Below, piece by piece: positions 26,706 to 37,700 of a stretch of DNA of 64,000 nucleotides (positions are counted from its first letter, which is position 1; every line of letters begins with the position of its first letter). A program made the position numbers and the translations under genes. The notes beneath the pieces are model-generated. The model saw only the letters and a program-made list of their open reading frames with translations. It did not search any database and was not told the DNA's origin. The DNA lies in NCBI RefSeq assembly GCF_026552795.1, contig NZ_JANFPI010000009.1, positions 1 through 64,000 of the forward strand, written 5' to 3'. This DNA is from Ectorhizobium quercum (GTDB lineage Bacteria > Pseudomonadota > Alphaproteobacteria > Rhizobiales > Rhizobiaceae).

Positions 26706-29300
26706 ATGACGGTACACATGCAAGGGCAGCCTTCGGGCGAGACCCAGAACGACGGTGACGAGGACCGTCGCGCCCGGGCCCGAAACGGCCTCGGCACCCT
26801 TCTGAAAAAGGCGCTCTGCAAGCCGCTTTCGCGGCGGCACACGCCGGTTCTTAGGGCCTTCCTGTCCGGCACGACCCTTTCGGGGCTGGCGGCCTCGGCC
26901 CATGCCCAGCAGGCCGAGCCCGTGGCCGCGCGCCTGTTCTCCTCGACGGAAATGGCCACCTTCTCGCTGGTGCTCGGCGTCCTGTCGGCAACGCTTCTGT
27001 CCACCGTCTGGTTCATCCGCCAGCGGGGCAACATGGAAACGGAAGCGCGCGAAATTCGTTCCGCCCTTTCCGACGCCAACCATCGCATTTCCAAGTACGA
27101 GGCGCTGATCGCCGACAAGAACCGCCGCATCGTCATCTGGGACGGCGCTGAGTCGAAGCCGGAAATCCTCGGCGCCCTGCCGCCGGAAACCGGCGCGCCC
27201 GCCGGCAACAGCGATTTCCTCGCCTTCGGGCGCTGGCTGCGTTCCGGCTTCGCCGCCGACCTCGAAAAGGCGGTCGAGACGCTGCGCACCGACGCCCGCA
27301 GTTTCGACATGGTGGTCGAGACGCTGCGAGACGAGGTGCTGGAAGTGCAGGGCCGCGTCTCTGGCGGCCGTGCCTTCGTCCGCTTCATCGCGCTCAACAA
27401 CCTGCGCGCCGAACTGGCCGAGCTGAAGATCGAGCGCGAGCGGCTGCAAACCTCCATTTCCATTTTCCAGGAACTTCTCGATTCCATCGAGCAGCCGGTC
27501 TGGCAGCGCGGTCCGGACGGCCAGCTGACCTGGGTGAACCACGCCTACGGCCAGGCCGTCGACGCCGACACCCCGCAGACCGCAGTGCGCGAGGGCCGGG
27601 AAATTCTCAGTACCGTTACCCGCGAGAAGATCCGCGCCAGCGCCATGCCGGAATCGCCCTTCCAGGGCACGGTTTCGACGGTGGTGCGCGGCAACCGCAC
27701 CTTCTACGACGTCGTGGACGTGAAGACGGCGAACGGTTCCGCCGGCATGGCCATCGACGTTTCGGCCGTCGAGGCGGTGCGCGAGGAGTTGAAGCGGACG
27801 CTGAGGGCACATGCCGAAACGCTCGACCATCTCGGCACGCCCGTTGCCATCTTCGATGGCGAGCGCCGGCTGCAATTCTACAACCAGGCGTTCATGCAGC
27901 TGTGGGAACTCGACATGGCGTTCCTGGAATCGGCGCCGGACAACAACGAGCTGTTCGACCGGCTGCGCAGCGCCGGCAAGGTTCCCGAGCAGCTCAACTG
28001 GAAGAGCTGGAAGGAAAACGCCCTTTCCGTCTATCGCTCGCTCGATACGAAGACCGATCTCTGGCATCTGCCGAACGGCCAGACGCTGCGGGTGATCGCG
28101 ACCGCCCATCCGCAGGGCGGCGCGACCTGGGTCTTCGAGAATCTGACCGAACAGGTCGATCTCGAGACCCGCTACAACACGCTGGTCAGGGTTCAGGGCG
28201 AAACCATCGACCACCTGACCGAAGGCGTAGCCGTGTTCGGCCCGGACGGGCGCATCCGCCTTTCCAACCCGGCGTTCCGCGCCCTTTGGGGCATCACCGA
28301 GGAGCAGGCGAAGCCGGCGACGCATATCCGCGCCATCGAGACCGCCTGCGCGCCGTCCTACGACCGGCCCGACGGCTGGCGCCGCTTCGGCGGTATGATC
28401 ACCAGCTTCGACGACGAGCGCCCCTCGATCGACGGAACGCTGGAGCTGCATTCCGGCCTGGTGCTCGATTACGCCGTGATCCCGCTGCCGAACGCCCAGA
28501 CCATGCTGACCTTCGTCAACATCACCGACAGCGTTCGCGCCGAGCGGGCGCTCAAGGAAAAGAACGAGGCGCTGCGCAAGGCCGACGAACTGAAGAACGA
28601 TTTCGTCCAGCACGTTTCCTACGAACTGCGCTCGCCGCTGACCAACATCATCGGCTTCACCGATCTTCTGAAGACGCAGGGCGTCGGCCCGCTCAACGAG
28701 CGGCAGTCGGAATATGTCGATCACATATCGACGTCCTCCGCCCTGCTGCTGACCATCGTCAACGACATTCTCGATCTGGCGACGGTCGATGCCGGCATCA
28801 TGCAGCTCAACTACCAGACCACCGATCTGGACGACCTGCTGGACGACGTCGCCATGCAGATCGCTGACCGGTTGCAGGAAGCGGCCGTCACGCTCGAAAT
28901 CCTTGCGCCCGCCCATCTCGGCTCCATCGTCGCCGATCCGCAGCGCCTCAAGCAGATCCTGCTCAAGCTCCTGAGCAACGCGGCCAATTTCGCGCCGGAG
29001 GGCTCGGTGATCTCGCTGACTTGCCAGCGCGAGGACGAGGATTTCGTCTTCTCCGTCGCCGACAAGGGGCCGGGCATTCCCGAGGAAATGATCAAGGCCG
29101 TCTTCAACCGCTTCAATTCGGGGGCCGGCAGCGGCAAGCGCAGCGGGGCCGGCCTCGGTCTCTCGATCGTCGAAAGCTTCGTCAGCCTGCATGGCGGCAA
29201 GGTGTCGATCGACAGCGCTCCGGGCGAGGGCACCACGGTCCATTGCCGCATTCCCGGCGGCGCCGCCGATCCCGAAGCCCGTTCCGTCGCCGCCGAATGA
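26706..29300 (+). CDS. divL: DivL-like cell-cycle pseudo-histidine kinase
   Basis: This is an 864 aa membrane protein with the architecture of DivL, which binds DivK and controls CckA and hence CtrA. A hydrophobic helix lies at about residues 80-105, followed by coiled-coil-like sequence. Three PAS-like segments follow: about 250-330 (SIEQPVWQRGPDGQLTWVN), about 365-460 (HLGTPVAIFDGE) and about 495-580 (GVAVFGPDGRI). A HisKA-like and HATPase module completes it. The H-box reads HVSYELRSPL: Tyr (about 639, codon 28620-28622) replaces the phospho-acceptor His, the hallmark of DivL. G1 (ADKGPGI) and G2 (GAGLGLSIV) are intact. ATG 26706 follows GGAG; 26667 and 26718 are alternatives. It overlaps tsaE by four bases. 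Confidence 0.88.
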   Translation: MTVHMQGQPSGETQNDGDEDRRARARNGLGTLLKKALCKPLSRRHTPVLRAFLSGTTLSGLAASAHAQQAEPVAARLFSSTEMATFSLVLGVLSATLLSTVWFIRQRGNMETEAREIRSALSDANHRISKYEALIADKNRRIVIWDGAESKPEILGALPPETGAPAGNSDFLAFGRWLRSGFAADLEKAVETLRTDARSFDMVVETLRDEVLEVQGRVSGGRAFVRFIALNNLRAELAELKIERERLQTSISIFQELLDSIEQPVWQRGPDGQLTWVNHAYGQAVDADTPQTAVREGREILSTVTREKIRASAMPESPFQGTVSTVVRGNRTFYDVVDVKTANGSAGMAIDVSAVEAVREELKRTLRAHAETLDHLGTPVAIFDGERRLQFYNQAFMQLWELDMAFLESAPDNNELFDRLRSAGKVPEQLNWKSWKENALSVYRSLDTKTDLWHLPNGQTLRVIATAHPQGGATWVFENLTEQVDLETRYNTLVRVQGETIDHLTEGVAVFGPDGRIRLSNPAFRALWGITEEQAKPATHIRAIETACAPSYDRPDGWRRFGGMITSFDDERPSIDGTLELHSGLVLDYAVIPLPNAQTMLTFVNITDSVRAERALKEKNEALRKADELKNDFVQHVSYELRSPLTNIIGFTDLLKTQGVGPLNERQSEYVDHISTSSALLLTIVNDILDLATVDAGIMQLNYQTTDLDDLLDDVAMQIADRLQEAAVTLEILAPAHLGSIVADPQRLKQILLKLLSNAANFAPEGSVISLTCQREDEDFVFSVADKGPGIPEEMIKAVFNRFNSGAGSGKRSGAGLGLSIVESFVSLHGGKVSIDSAPGEGTTVHCRIPGGAADPEARSVAAE

Positions 29301-30814
29301 CCGATACCGCACGCATCTTCACGCTGGCGCTGGCCGGCGAGGCCGACACGATCCGCCTCGGCGAGGATCTGGCGCTGGCGCTGAAGGCCGGCGACTGCCT
29401 CGCCCTTTCCGGCGACCTCGGGGCCGGCAAGTCGACGCTGGCGCGCGCCTTCCTGCGCGCGATGGCCGACGACCCTTATCTGGACGTGCCGAGCCCGACC
29501 TTCACGCTGGTGCAGAGCTACGACCTGCGCCTTGCGGTTGCCCATTTCGATCTCTACCGGATTGCCGACCCGTCGGAACTCGATGAGCTCGGTCTCGACG
29601 AAGCGCTGGAACACGGCGTGGCGCTGATCGAATGGCCGGAAATGGCGGGCGAGGCCCTGCCGGGCGACACCATCCGCCTCAGGCTCGATCACGACGGCAA
29701 CGGGCGGCGCGCGACGATCACAGCGGGCGAGCCGCAGGCCTCCCGTATCGCCCGCAGCCTGCTCATCCGCGATTTTCTCTCCGCCCACGGCCATGCGCAG
29801 GCGGCGCGGCGGCATCTGACGGGCGATGCCTCCACCCGCGCCTACGAGTATATCGTTGAGCCGGGCAAACCGCGCCTTATCCTGATGGATGCGCCACGCC
29901 AGCCGGACGGTCCGCCGATCCGCGACGGCAAGCCCTATTCGCAGATCGCGCATCTGGCCGAGGACGTCTATCCCTTCGTCGCCATCGGCCGCACGCTGCG
30001 GGAAAAGGGGTTCGCCGCCCCGGACATCCACGAGAGCGACCTCGAGTCCGGCATCCTGCTGATCGAGGATCTGGGCACCGAGGGCGTGCTGGATGCGGAC
30101 CGGAACCCCATTCCGGAACGCTACCGCGCCTCCGTCGCCTGTCTCGCCCATCTGCATTCCATGCAGTTCCCCCGCGAAATCCGCGTCACCGAAACGCATG
30201 TCCACTCCATTCCGGATTACGACGCGACCGTGATGAAGATGGAAGCCGAGCTGACGCTCGACTGGTATCTGCCGTGGAAGCGCGGCGGCAGGGGCGCGAC
30301 CGAGGCGGAGCGCACCGATTACCTCGCCATATGGGACGGACTGATCGCCGAGCTTGCCGGCGCCGAAACCAATCTGGTGCTGCGCGACTTCCATTCGCCC
30401 AACATCATCTGGCGGCCGGAGGCCGAAGGCATCGGCCGCGTCGGACTGATCGACTTCCAGGATGCGATGATCGGCCCGACGGCCTACGATCTCGTCTCCG
30501 TCGTGCAGGATGCCCGCGTCACCATCGAGCGCGATCTCGTCGACGTGCTGATGGCCGACTACATGGCGCTGCGCCACGCAAAGGGCGGTTTCGACGAGGC
30601 GAATTTCCGCAAGGCCTGGGCGATCATGGCCGCCCAGCGCGCCTCCAAGCTCAACGGGCTGTGGGTGCGGCTCAAGGAACGCGACGGCAAGGACGGTTAC
30701 ATGAAGCACATGCCGCGCACGCTGTGGCATCTTCAGGTCGCCTTCGAGCACGACGCACTTGCCCCCTTGCGCGAATGGTGCGCGCGGGCTGGAATAGGCC
30801 CGTTCGAATCATAG
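29297..30814 (+). CDS. tsaE: TsaE-AmgK fusion: tRNA t6A ATPase and amino-sugar kinase
   Basis: This is a 505 aa two-domain protein. Residues about 1-150 are TsaE, the ATPase of the threonylcarbamoyladenosine (t6A37) tRNA complex, with Walker A GDLGAGKST (39-47) and the SPTFTLVQSYD segment. Residues about 160-505 are an aminoglycoside-phosphotransferase-fold kinase with LRDFHSPNI (Asp about 364) and LIDFQDAMIG (Asp about 386). This second part resembles AmgK, which phosphorylates recycled N-acetylmuramate/N-acetylglucosamine at the anomeric position. The next gene is murU, its pathway partner. There is no stop or frame change between domains. Start ATG 29297 overlaps the divL stop. Confidence 0.9.
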   Translation: MTDTARIFTLALAGEADTIRLGEDLALALKAGDCLALSGDLGAGKSTLARAFLRAMADDPYLDVPSPTFTLVQSYDLRLAVAHFDLYRIADPSELDELGLDEALEHGVALIEWPEMAGEALPGDTIRLRLDHDGNGRRATITAGEPQASRIARSLLIRDFLSAHGHAQAARRHLTGDASTRAYEYIVEPGKPRLILMDAPRQPDGPPIRDGKPYSQIAHLAEDVYPFVAIGRTLREKGFAAPDIHESDLESGILLIEDLGTEGVLDADRNPIPERYRASVACLAHLHSMQFPREIRVTETHVHSIPDYDATVMKMEAELTLDWYLPWKRGGRGATEAERTDYLAIWDGLIAELAGAETNLVLRDFHSPNIIWRPEAEGIGRVGLIDFQDAMIGPTAYDLVSVVQDARVTIERDLVDVLMADYMALRHAKGGFDEANFRKAWAIMAAQRASKLNGLWVRLKERDGKDGYMKHMPRTLWHLQVAFEHDALAPLREWCARAGIGPFES

Positions 30815-30829
30815 GCCGGTAAGCGCGAC

Positions 30830-31567
30830 ATGATCATCCAACAGGCTATGGTGCTGGCCGCGGGGCTCGGCACCCGCATGCGCCCGATCACCGACACGAT
30901 CCCTAAACCGCTGGTCGAGGTCGGCGGCAGGACGATGATCGACCGTGCTCTCGACCTTCTGGAGGAAGGCGGCGTGACCCGCGCCGTCGTCAACGTCCAC
31001 CATCTGGCCGACAAGATGGAAGCCCATCTGAAGGGGCGCCGACATCCCGATATCCTGATTTCCGACGAACGCGACGCGCTTCTCGATTCCGGCGGCGGCG
31101 CGAGGAAGGGCTTCCGCCTGCTGGAAGACGGCCCGGTCTTCGTCATGAATTCCGATCTGTTCTGGGTCGAGGATGGGCCTAAGGAACAAAACAGCTTCCG
31201 CCGGCTCGGGGATTTCTTCGATCCGGCGCGAATGGACATGGCGCTGCTGTGCGTGCCGCCGGAGCGCACCACCGGCCACAACGGCAAACGGGACTTCAGC
31301 CTCGGCCCCGATGGACGGCTGAAGCGCTACCGGGACGGCATGGACGATCCGGTCGTCTATGCCGGGGCCATCGCCATGACGACCGGCCTTCTTTGCGATG
31401 CGCCGGAAGGCCCCTTCAGCCTGAACAGGACCTTCGACGAAGCGATTGCGCGGGGCCGCCTGTTCGGCCTGACGCTGCACGGCCACTGGCTAACGGCGGG
31501 CACGCCGGACGCCATCGGCGAAGCCGAAACCGCGCTTGCCCGGCTTGCAGCGGGAGCGCGGGCGTGA
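30830..31567 (+). CDS. murU: MurU-like nucleotidyltransferase
   Basis: This is a 245 aa sugar-phosphate nucleotidyltransferase resembling MurU, which makes UDP-MurNAc from MurNAc-1-phosphate in cell-wall recycling. The signature AAGLGTRMRPITDTIPKPL is at residues 9-27. FVMNSDLFWVEDG supplies the metal Asp. It follows the AmgK-containing fusion by 15 bp, which strongly supports the recycling role over a generic GDP-mannose or glucose-1-phosphate activity. It overlaps addB (GTGA). Confidence 0.85.
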   Translation: MIIQQAMVLAAGLGTRMRPITDTIPKPLVEVGGRTMIDRALDLLEEGGVTRAVVNVHHLADKMEAHLKGRRHPDILISDERDALLDSGGGARKGFRLLEDGPVFVMNSDLFWVEDGPKEQNSFRRLGDFFDPARMDMALLCVPPERTTGHNGKRDFSLGPDGRLKRYRDGMDDPVVYAGAIAMTTGLLCDAPEGPFSLNRTFDEAIARGRLFGLTLHGHWLTAGTPDAIGEAETALARLAAGARA

Positions 31568-34500
31568 GCGGCGGCTTCCGCCCGCGCCTCTATTCCATCG
31601 CCCCCGGCGCTCCCTTTCTGGCGACGGTGGCGCAGACGCTCTGCGACGGCGTGCTGACGCCGGATTTCACCTACGATCCCGCCAATCCGCTTTCGCTGGC
31701 GGGCGTGACCGTCTTCGTGCCGACCCGGCGCGCGGCGCGCGCCCTGCGGTCGGAATTCGTGGACCTGCTGGGCGGGCGCTCGGCGATCCTGCCGGTGATC
31801 CGGCCGCTGGGCGAAACGGACGAGGATGCGGGCTTTTTCGACGAGGCGCCGCCCGCCCTCATCGACCTCGCCGAGCCGCTTTCCGGCCCCGGCCGTCTTC
31901 TGGAACTCGCACGCCTCATCCTCGCCTGGCGCAACCGCCTGCCCGAAGCGATACAGGCGCTTCACTCCGGTTCGCCGCTGATCGCGCCGGCCAGCCCGGC
32001 GGATGCCATCTGGCTCGCCCGCGATCTGGCCGAACTGATCGACGCCATCGAAACGGAAGAGCGCGACTGGAGCGATCTCGACCGTCTGAAGGTCGAGAAT
32101 TATGCCGACTGGTGGAAGCTGACGCTGGAATTCCTGAAGATCGCAGCCGAATGGTGGCCGGCGCGGCTGGCCGAGCTGAAGCGCTCCTCCCCTTCCCGCC
32201 ACAGCACCTCGCTGCTCGATGCCGAGGCGCGGCGCCTTGCCGGGCTGGCCGAGGGCGAACCGGTGATCGTCGCCGGTTCCACGGGCTCCGTGCCGGCGGC
32301 GGCCCGGCTGATCGCCACCGTGGCGAAAATGCCGAACGGCACCGTCATCCTGCCCGGTCTCGACCGGACCATGCCGGAAGACCACTGGCGGGAAATCGGC
32401 GCAGCGGACCTCTCCTCGCCCGTCTCGGACGCGGCCCGGCGCAGTCATCCGCAATACGGCCTCCACCGGCTGCTGGAAAAGCTCGGCGTCACCCGCGAGG
32501 ACGTTCTGCCGCTCGGAGCCGTTCCGGCGCCGCTCGAAGCCCGCGCGGCGATCCTGTCGCGCGCGCTCGGCCCGTCGCAGGCGACGGACGGCTGGACCAT
32601 GTGGCGCAGAAGCCTGCCGGCCGAAACGCTGGAACAGGCCTTCGCCGGCGTTTCGCTGATCGAGGCGGCCAACGAGCGCGAGGAAGCGCTGGCGATCGCC
32701 ATCGCCCTTCGCCTGGCACTGGAAAAGCCCGGACGCACCGGCGAAGCCTCGCGCGCGGCGCTGATCACGCCCGACCGCAATCTCGCCCGCCGCGTCAGCG
32801 CGGAACTCGTCCGCTTCGGCATCGAGGCCGACGATTCGGCCGGAACGCCGCTGGCCGCGACGCATCCCGGCACGCTGATGACCCTGCTTCTGGAAGCGGC
32901 ACTACGCCCCGGCGACCCGGTGGCGGCGGCCGCCCTTCTCCATCATCCGCTGGCCCGTTTCGGCATGGAGCGGGACCGCTACCGCCGGGCAGCGGAAGCG
33001 CTGGAACTGACCGCCTTGCGCGGCGGTGTGGGCGAAACCGATATCGCCCGGCTCTCCCCCCTGCTGGCGAGCCGCCTTCCGTCGTTCCGCAAAGCCGAGG
33101 AACGGGGCCACGCCCCGCACTGGCGGCCCGCATCCGGCGATCCGCTTCTCGACGAGGCGGCCGAGCTCGCCCGGCGTCTCGCGGCAGCGGTCGAGCCCCT
33201 GTCTGGCGTCTTCCTGAAACGGCGGGCGGGCGGCGGGCTGACGGCCAGTCTCGCACTTTCAGAATGGGCGGAACGGACCGGCCGGGCGCTCGAGGCCGCC
33301 GCCACCGACGAGGCGGGCGATCTTGCGGCGCTGTGGTCCGGCGAGGCGGGCGAAAAACTTGCCGGCCTGCTGGCCGCCGTCATGGAGAACGACGGCGGGG
33401 TCGAGGCCGACGGCCCGCAATGGATCGACATCACCACGGCGCTGATGGCGAGCGAGGCGGTGAAGCCGCGCGCCATGAGCCATCCGCGCGTCTTCATCTT
33501 CGGCACGCTGGAAGCGCGCCTCCAGGACGTCGACACGATGATCCTCGGCGGATTGAACGAGGGATCGTGGCCGGACCTGGCGTCCAGCAATCCGTTCATT
33601 TCCCGCAGCATGAAAGGCGAAATGGGGCTGGAGCCGCCGGAACGGCGCATCGGCCAGCTTGCCCACGATTTCGAGATGGCCAACGGCACCGCCGACCTGA
33701 TCTATTCGCGGTCGCTCCGGCAGGGCTCGGCCCCGACGGTCGCCTCGCGCTTCCTGCAAAGGCTTCTGGCGCTGGGCGGCGCGGATTTCGCTGCGACACT
33801 CAGGGCCCGCGGCGATCTCTACCGGGCTTATGCCGCCGCCATCGACAGGGGCGAAAACCAGAGGCAGGCCGGGCGCCCCTCGCCCACGCCGCCGGCGGAG
33901 ATACAGCCGAAGCGCTATTCGTTCTCGGAGGTCGGGCGGCTCAGGCGCGATCCCTATTCGGTCTATGCCCGCCGCGTGCTGAAGCTCGATCCGCTCGATC
34001 CGTTCAACAGCGATCCGGGCGTCGCCGAGCGCGGCACGCTCTATCACGCCATTCTCGATCGCTTCGTCAACGAGGGCCACGCGGCGGCAACGCCGGCGGC
34101 GCGCGAGGCGATGGCCCGGATCGTCGACGAAGCCTTCGCCGCCGAGGGCCTGCCGCCCCATATCGACGCGGTGTGGCGGCCCCGCTTCCGCGAGGTGGCC
34201 GCCGCCTTCCTCGACTGGGAGGCGCGGCGGCAGGGCGAGACGGCCCGCAGCCTGACCGAAGTGCGGGCCAACATGCCGCTCGAAGCCCTCGGCATCGCGC
34301 TGACCGGCAGCGCCGACCGGATCGATCTCATGACGGACGGAACGGCCACCATCATCGACTACAAGACCGGCTCCAGCCCTTCGAAGAAACAGGCCCGGAC
34401 CCTGCTGGAACCGCAATTGCCGCTCGAAGCCGCGGCACTGAAGGCCGGCGCCTTCAGGGGACTGCCCGCGCAGGAGGCAGGCGAGCTGCTCTATGTGCGG

Positions 34501-34761
34501 CTGCGCCCGGGTCGGCGCTTCGACCAGGATATCGTCAACAACGAAGCGGCGAAGGACGGCAAGTCCGCTGCCGTGCTGGGCGACGAGGCGCTGGCACAGT
34601 TCAGCCGCTTCGTCTCCGTCCTCCAGACCGGCGAGCGGGGCTTCACCTCGCGGCTGGTGCCCTTCAAGCAGTTCGATTACGGCGGCGAATACGACCACCT
34701 CGCCCGCGTGGCGGAATGGTCGACCGCCGAAACCGAGGAGGACGGCGACAATGGCGAATGA
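31564..34761 (+). CDS. addB: Double-strand break repair protein AddB (alphaproteobacterial type)
   Basis: This 1065 aa subunit of the AddAB helicase-nuclease resects double-strand breaks for recombination. The N-terminal part opens RLYSIAPGAPFL and has the family VFVPTRRAAR segment near residue 50. The mid-region contains the helicase-like scaffold (LGGLNEGSWP). The C-terminal domain is a RecB-like PD-(D/E)XK nuclease with ATIIDYKTGS near residue 940. It starts with GTG 31564 inside the murU stop and overlaps addA by eleven bases. Confidence 0.93.
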   Translation: MSGGFRPRLYSIAPGAPFLATVAQTLCDGVLTPDFTYDPANPLSLAGVTVFVPTRRAARALRSEFVDLLGGRSAILPVIRPLGETDEDAGFFDEAPPALIDLAEPLSGPGRLLELARLILAWRNRLPEAIQALHSGSPLIAPASPADAIWLARDLAELIDAIETEERDWSDLDRLKVENYADWWKLTLEFLKIAAEWWPARLAELKRSSPSRHSTSLLDAEARRLAGLAEGEPVIVAGSTGSVPAAARLIATVAKMPNGTVILPGLDRTMPEDHWREIGAADLSSPVSDAARRSHPQYGLHRLLEKLGVTREDVLPLGAVPAPLEARAAILSRALGPSQATDGWTMWRRSLPAETLEQAFAGVSLIEAANEREEALAIAIALRLALEKPGRTGEASRAALITPDRNLARRVSAELVRFGIEADDSAGTPLAATHPGTLMTLLLEAALRPGDPVAAAALLHHPLARFGMERDRYRRAAEALELTALRGGVGETDIARLSPLLASRLPSFRKAEERGHAPHWRPASGDPLLDEAAELARRLAAAVEPLSGVFLKRRAGGGLTASLALSEWAERTGRALEAAATDEAGDLAALWSGEAGEKLAGLLAAVMENDGGVEADGPQWIDITTALMASEAVKPRAMSHPRVFIFGTLEARLQDVDTMILGGLNEGSWPDLASSNPFISRSMKGEMGLEPPERRIGQLAHDFEMANGTADLIYSRSLRQGSAPTVASRFLQRLLALGGADFAATLRARGDLYRAYAAAIDRGENQRQAGRPSPTPPAEIQPKRYSFSEVGRLRRDPYSVYARRVLKLDPLDPFNSDPGVAERGTLYHAILDRFVNEGHAAATPAAREAMARIVDEAFAAEGLPPHIDAVWRPRFREVAAAFLDWEARRQGETARSLTEVRANMPLEALGIALTGSADRIDLMTDGTATIIDYKTGSSPSKKQARTLLEPQLPLEAAALKAGAFRGLPAQEAGELLYVRLRPGRRFDQDIVNNEAAKDGKSAAVLGDEALAQFSRFVSVLQTGERGFTSRLVPFKQFDYGGEYDHLARVAEWSTAETEEDGDNGE

Positions 34762-37700
34762 GCCGGACATCGCGCCCGATCCGCAGGAATGGCTGAGCCG
34801 CACCGCCGAGCGCCAGAGCATGGCGTCCGATCCGGCGCGCTCGGCCTGGGTCTCGGCCAATGCCGGCTCGGGCAAGACGCATGTGCTCACCCAGCGGGTG
34901 ATCCGCCTGCTTCTGGCCGGCTGCCGCCCGTCGGCCATCCTCTGCCTTACCTACACCAAGGCGGCGGCCTCGGAAATGTCGAACCGCGTCTTCGCCCGGC
35001 TGGCCGAATGGGCGGTTCTGGACGAGACGGAACTGAGCCGGCGCATCGAAGCCATCGAGGGCTTGGCCCCGGACGCGATCAAGCTGGCGGAAGCGCGCCG
35101 CCTGTTCGCCCGGGCGCTCGAAACGCCCGGCGGCCTGAAAATCCAGACCATTCACGCCTTCTGCGAGGCGCTGCTGCACCAGTTTCCGCTGGAAGCCAAT
35201 GTCGCCGGCCATTTTTCGGTTCTCGACGACCGGGCCGCCGCGGCGCTGCTGGCGGATGCGCGCCGTTCGCTGCTGACGGCGACGACGACGGAAGACGACG
35301 GCGATCTGGCGGAGGCCTTCGCGCATGTGCTGTCGCTGGCCGACGAGACCGGGCTCGAGACGCTTCTTGCCGATATCGTCGCCAACCGGCAGGCGCTTTC
35401 CCGCTTTCTGGCCGGGGCAGCGGCACAGGGCGGCATCGAAGCGGTCCTTCGCGACGGTTACGGCATCGGCCCGCTCGAAACCGTGGAAAGCGTTACCGAG
35501 CAGCTCTGGCCGCTGCCGGGCCTCTCCGGCCCGATGCTGACCGCCTATCTGGACCAGGCCGACGCCAATGGCAGCGCGACGGTCAAGGCGATTGCCGCCG
35601 AGATGAGGACGGCCGTGGCCGAAACCGATCCGGCACGGCGTCTTGCCGTTCTCGAAGGCGTCCTTCTCACGAAGGAAGGCAAGCCGAAATCGCTGAAGAC
35701 GCTGGTTTCCGCGGCCATGCGCAAGGCGGACCCGCGCCTCGACGATCTCGTGGCCGAAGCGGCGGCGCATCTGCTTTCCATCCGCGACCGCCTGAGGCTT
35801 TTCGCCATGCTGGAGGCGACGAAGGCTGCGCTGACGCTCGCCGCCCGGCTGCTGGCGGATTACGAGGAGCTCAAGAAGCGCCGCAGCCAGCTCGATTTCG
35901 AGGATCTGATCGCGCGCACGGCGACGCTGCTCACACGCAAGGATATCGGCCCCTGGGTGCATTACAAGCTGGACCAGGGCATCGACCATATCCTGGTCGA
36001 CGAGGCGCAGGACACGAGCCCGGTGCAGTGGACGGTTATCACTTCGCTGACCGAGGACTTCTTTTCGGGCGAAAGCGCCCGCGGCAACGCCCTGCGCACG
36101 GTCTTCGCGGTGGGAGATGAAAAGCAGTCGATCTATTCCTTCCAGGGTGCGCGGCCCGAACGCTTCTCCGCCGAACGGGAAGCGACCGAACGGCGCGTTC
36201 GGGCCGGCGGCCTTGCCTTTTCTCCGATCAGCCTGCCGCTTTCCTTCCGCTCGACGGCAGACGTGCTCTCGGCGGTCGATGCGGTCTTTTCCAGCGAGGC
36301 CAATGCCCGGGGCCTGAGCGCCCGGGCCGAGCCGGTCGTGCATGTGTCGAACCGTATCGGCCATCCCGGCGCGGTCGACCTGTGGGACATGATCCGTGCC
36401 GAGAAGAGGAACGACGAGGAAGACTGGATAGCGCCCTATGATTCGACGCCGGAGAGCCAGCCGCCGGCCGTGCTCGCCCGCCGCATCGCGCTGACGATCC
36501 GGGAGATGATCGGCCACGAAACCATCGTCGAGAAGGACAGGGCGCGCTTCATCGAACCGGGCGACATCCTCGTTCTGGTGCGCAAGCGCGACAGCTTCGT
36601 CAATGCGCTGACGCGGGCGCTCAAGAACCTCGACAACATTCCCGTCGCCGGGGCCGACCGCCTGACGCTGACGGGCCATATCGCCGTGCAGGACCTGATG
36701 GCGCTCGGGCGCTTTCTCGTGTCCGAGCGCGACGACCTTTCGCTGGCGGCGACGCTGAAAAGCCCGCTCTTCGATCTTTCGGAGGAGGATCTTCTCGAAC
36801 TTGCTGCCTATCGCGACGAAGGCCAGAGCCTGTGGGCGCGGCTGAAGGCGCTGGCCGATGCCGGAACGGAGCGCTATGCGGCAGCGGTCGAAACGCTCAA
36901 CCGGCTTGCCGCGCTCGCCCGCTCGCTCAGCGTCCACGATTTCTATGCGCGGCTTCTGGGCGCCGACGGCGGGCGGCGCAGGTTCCTCGCCCGGCTCGGC
37001 AGCGAGGTCAGCGACATCCTCGACGAGTTCCTGACCTTCGCGCTGGACCACGAGACGACCGGCCTGCCGGGCCTTTCCGCCTTCCTCGCCACGATGGAAA
37101 CGGAAGCCCCGGTGGTGAAACGCGAGCAGGACAAGGGCCGCAACGAGGTGCGGATCATGACCGTCCACGCCTCCAAGGGTCTGGAAGCGCCGGTCGTGTT
37201 TCTGGTCGACGGCGGCTCGAAGGCCTTCTCCCATTCGCATCTGCCGAAATTCCGCCTGATCGAGCGCGCGGAGGACGAGGCCGCCCTGCCCGCCTGGGTG
37301 CCGAACGGCTCGCTGGCCAACGGCCTCGTCGGCGCCGATACCGAACGCGCCCGCGACCTTGCCGAGCAGGAATATCGCCGCCTTCTCTATGTCGGCATGA
37401 CCCGCGCCGCCGACCGGCTGGTCGTCTGCGGCTATTCCGGCCAGACGGAAAACCGGGACATATGGCATGCGATGGTCCGCGAAGCCCTGGCCGGCGATGC
37501 GGAGCGTTGCCGCGAGCGGACCTTCACGCTGCCAGACGGTTCGCAATGGGAAGGGCTCTCCTGGCGGGTGGCCGGCAGCCGCACCTTCGAGACGGAACCA
37601 AAGGCCGAAGCCGCCGGAAAGCCGGATACCGGCCTGCCGGCGGCGCTGTCCCGGCCGCTGCCGCCGCAGCGCATGCTGCCGCGGCCGCTCAGCCCGTCCG

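Noticed and set aside
31536..34796. Alternative-frame reading over addB (about 1090 codons)
   Set aside because: Arg/Pro/Gly-rich shadow of addB, no family resemblance.
34664..37546. Long open frame antisense to addA (about 960 codons)
   Set aside because: Composition is Arg/Gly/Gln-rich shadow sequence without domains; addA is certain on the other strand.
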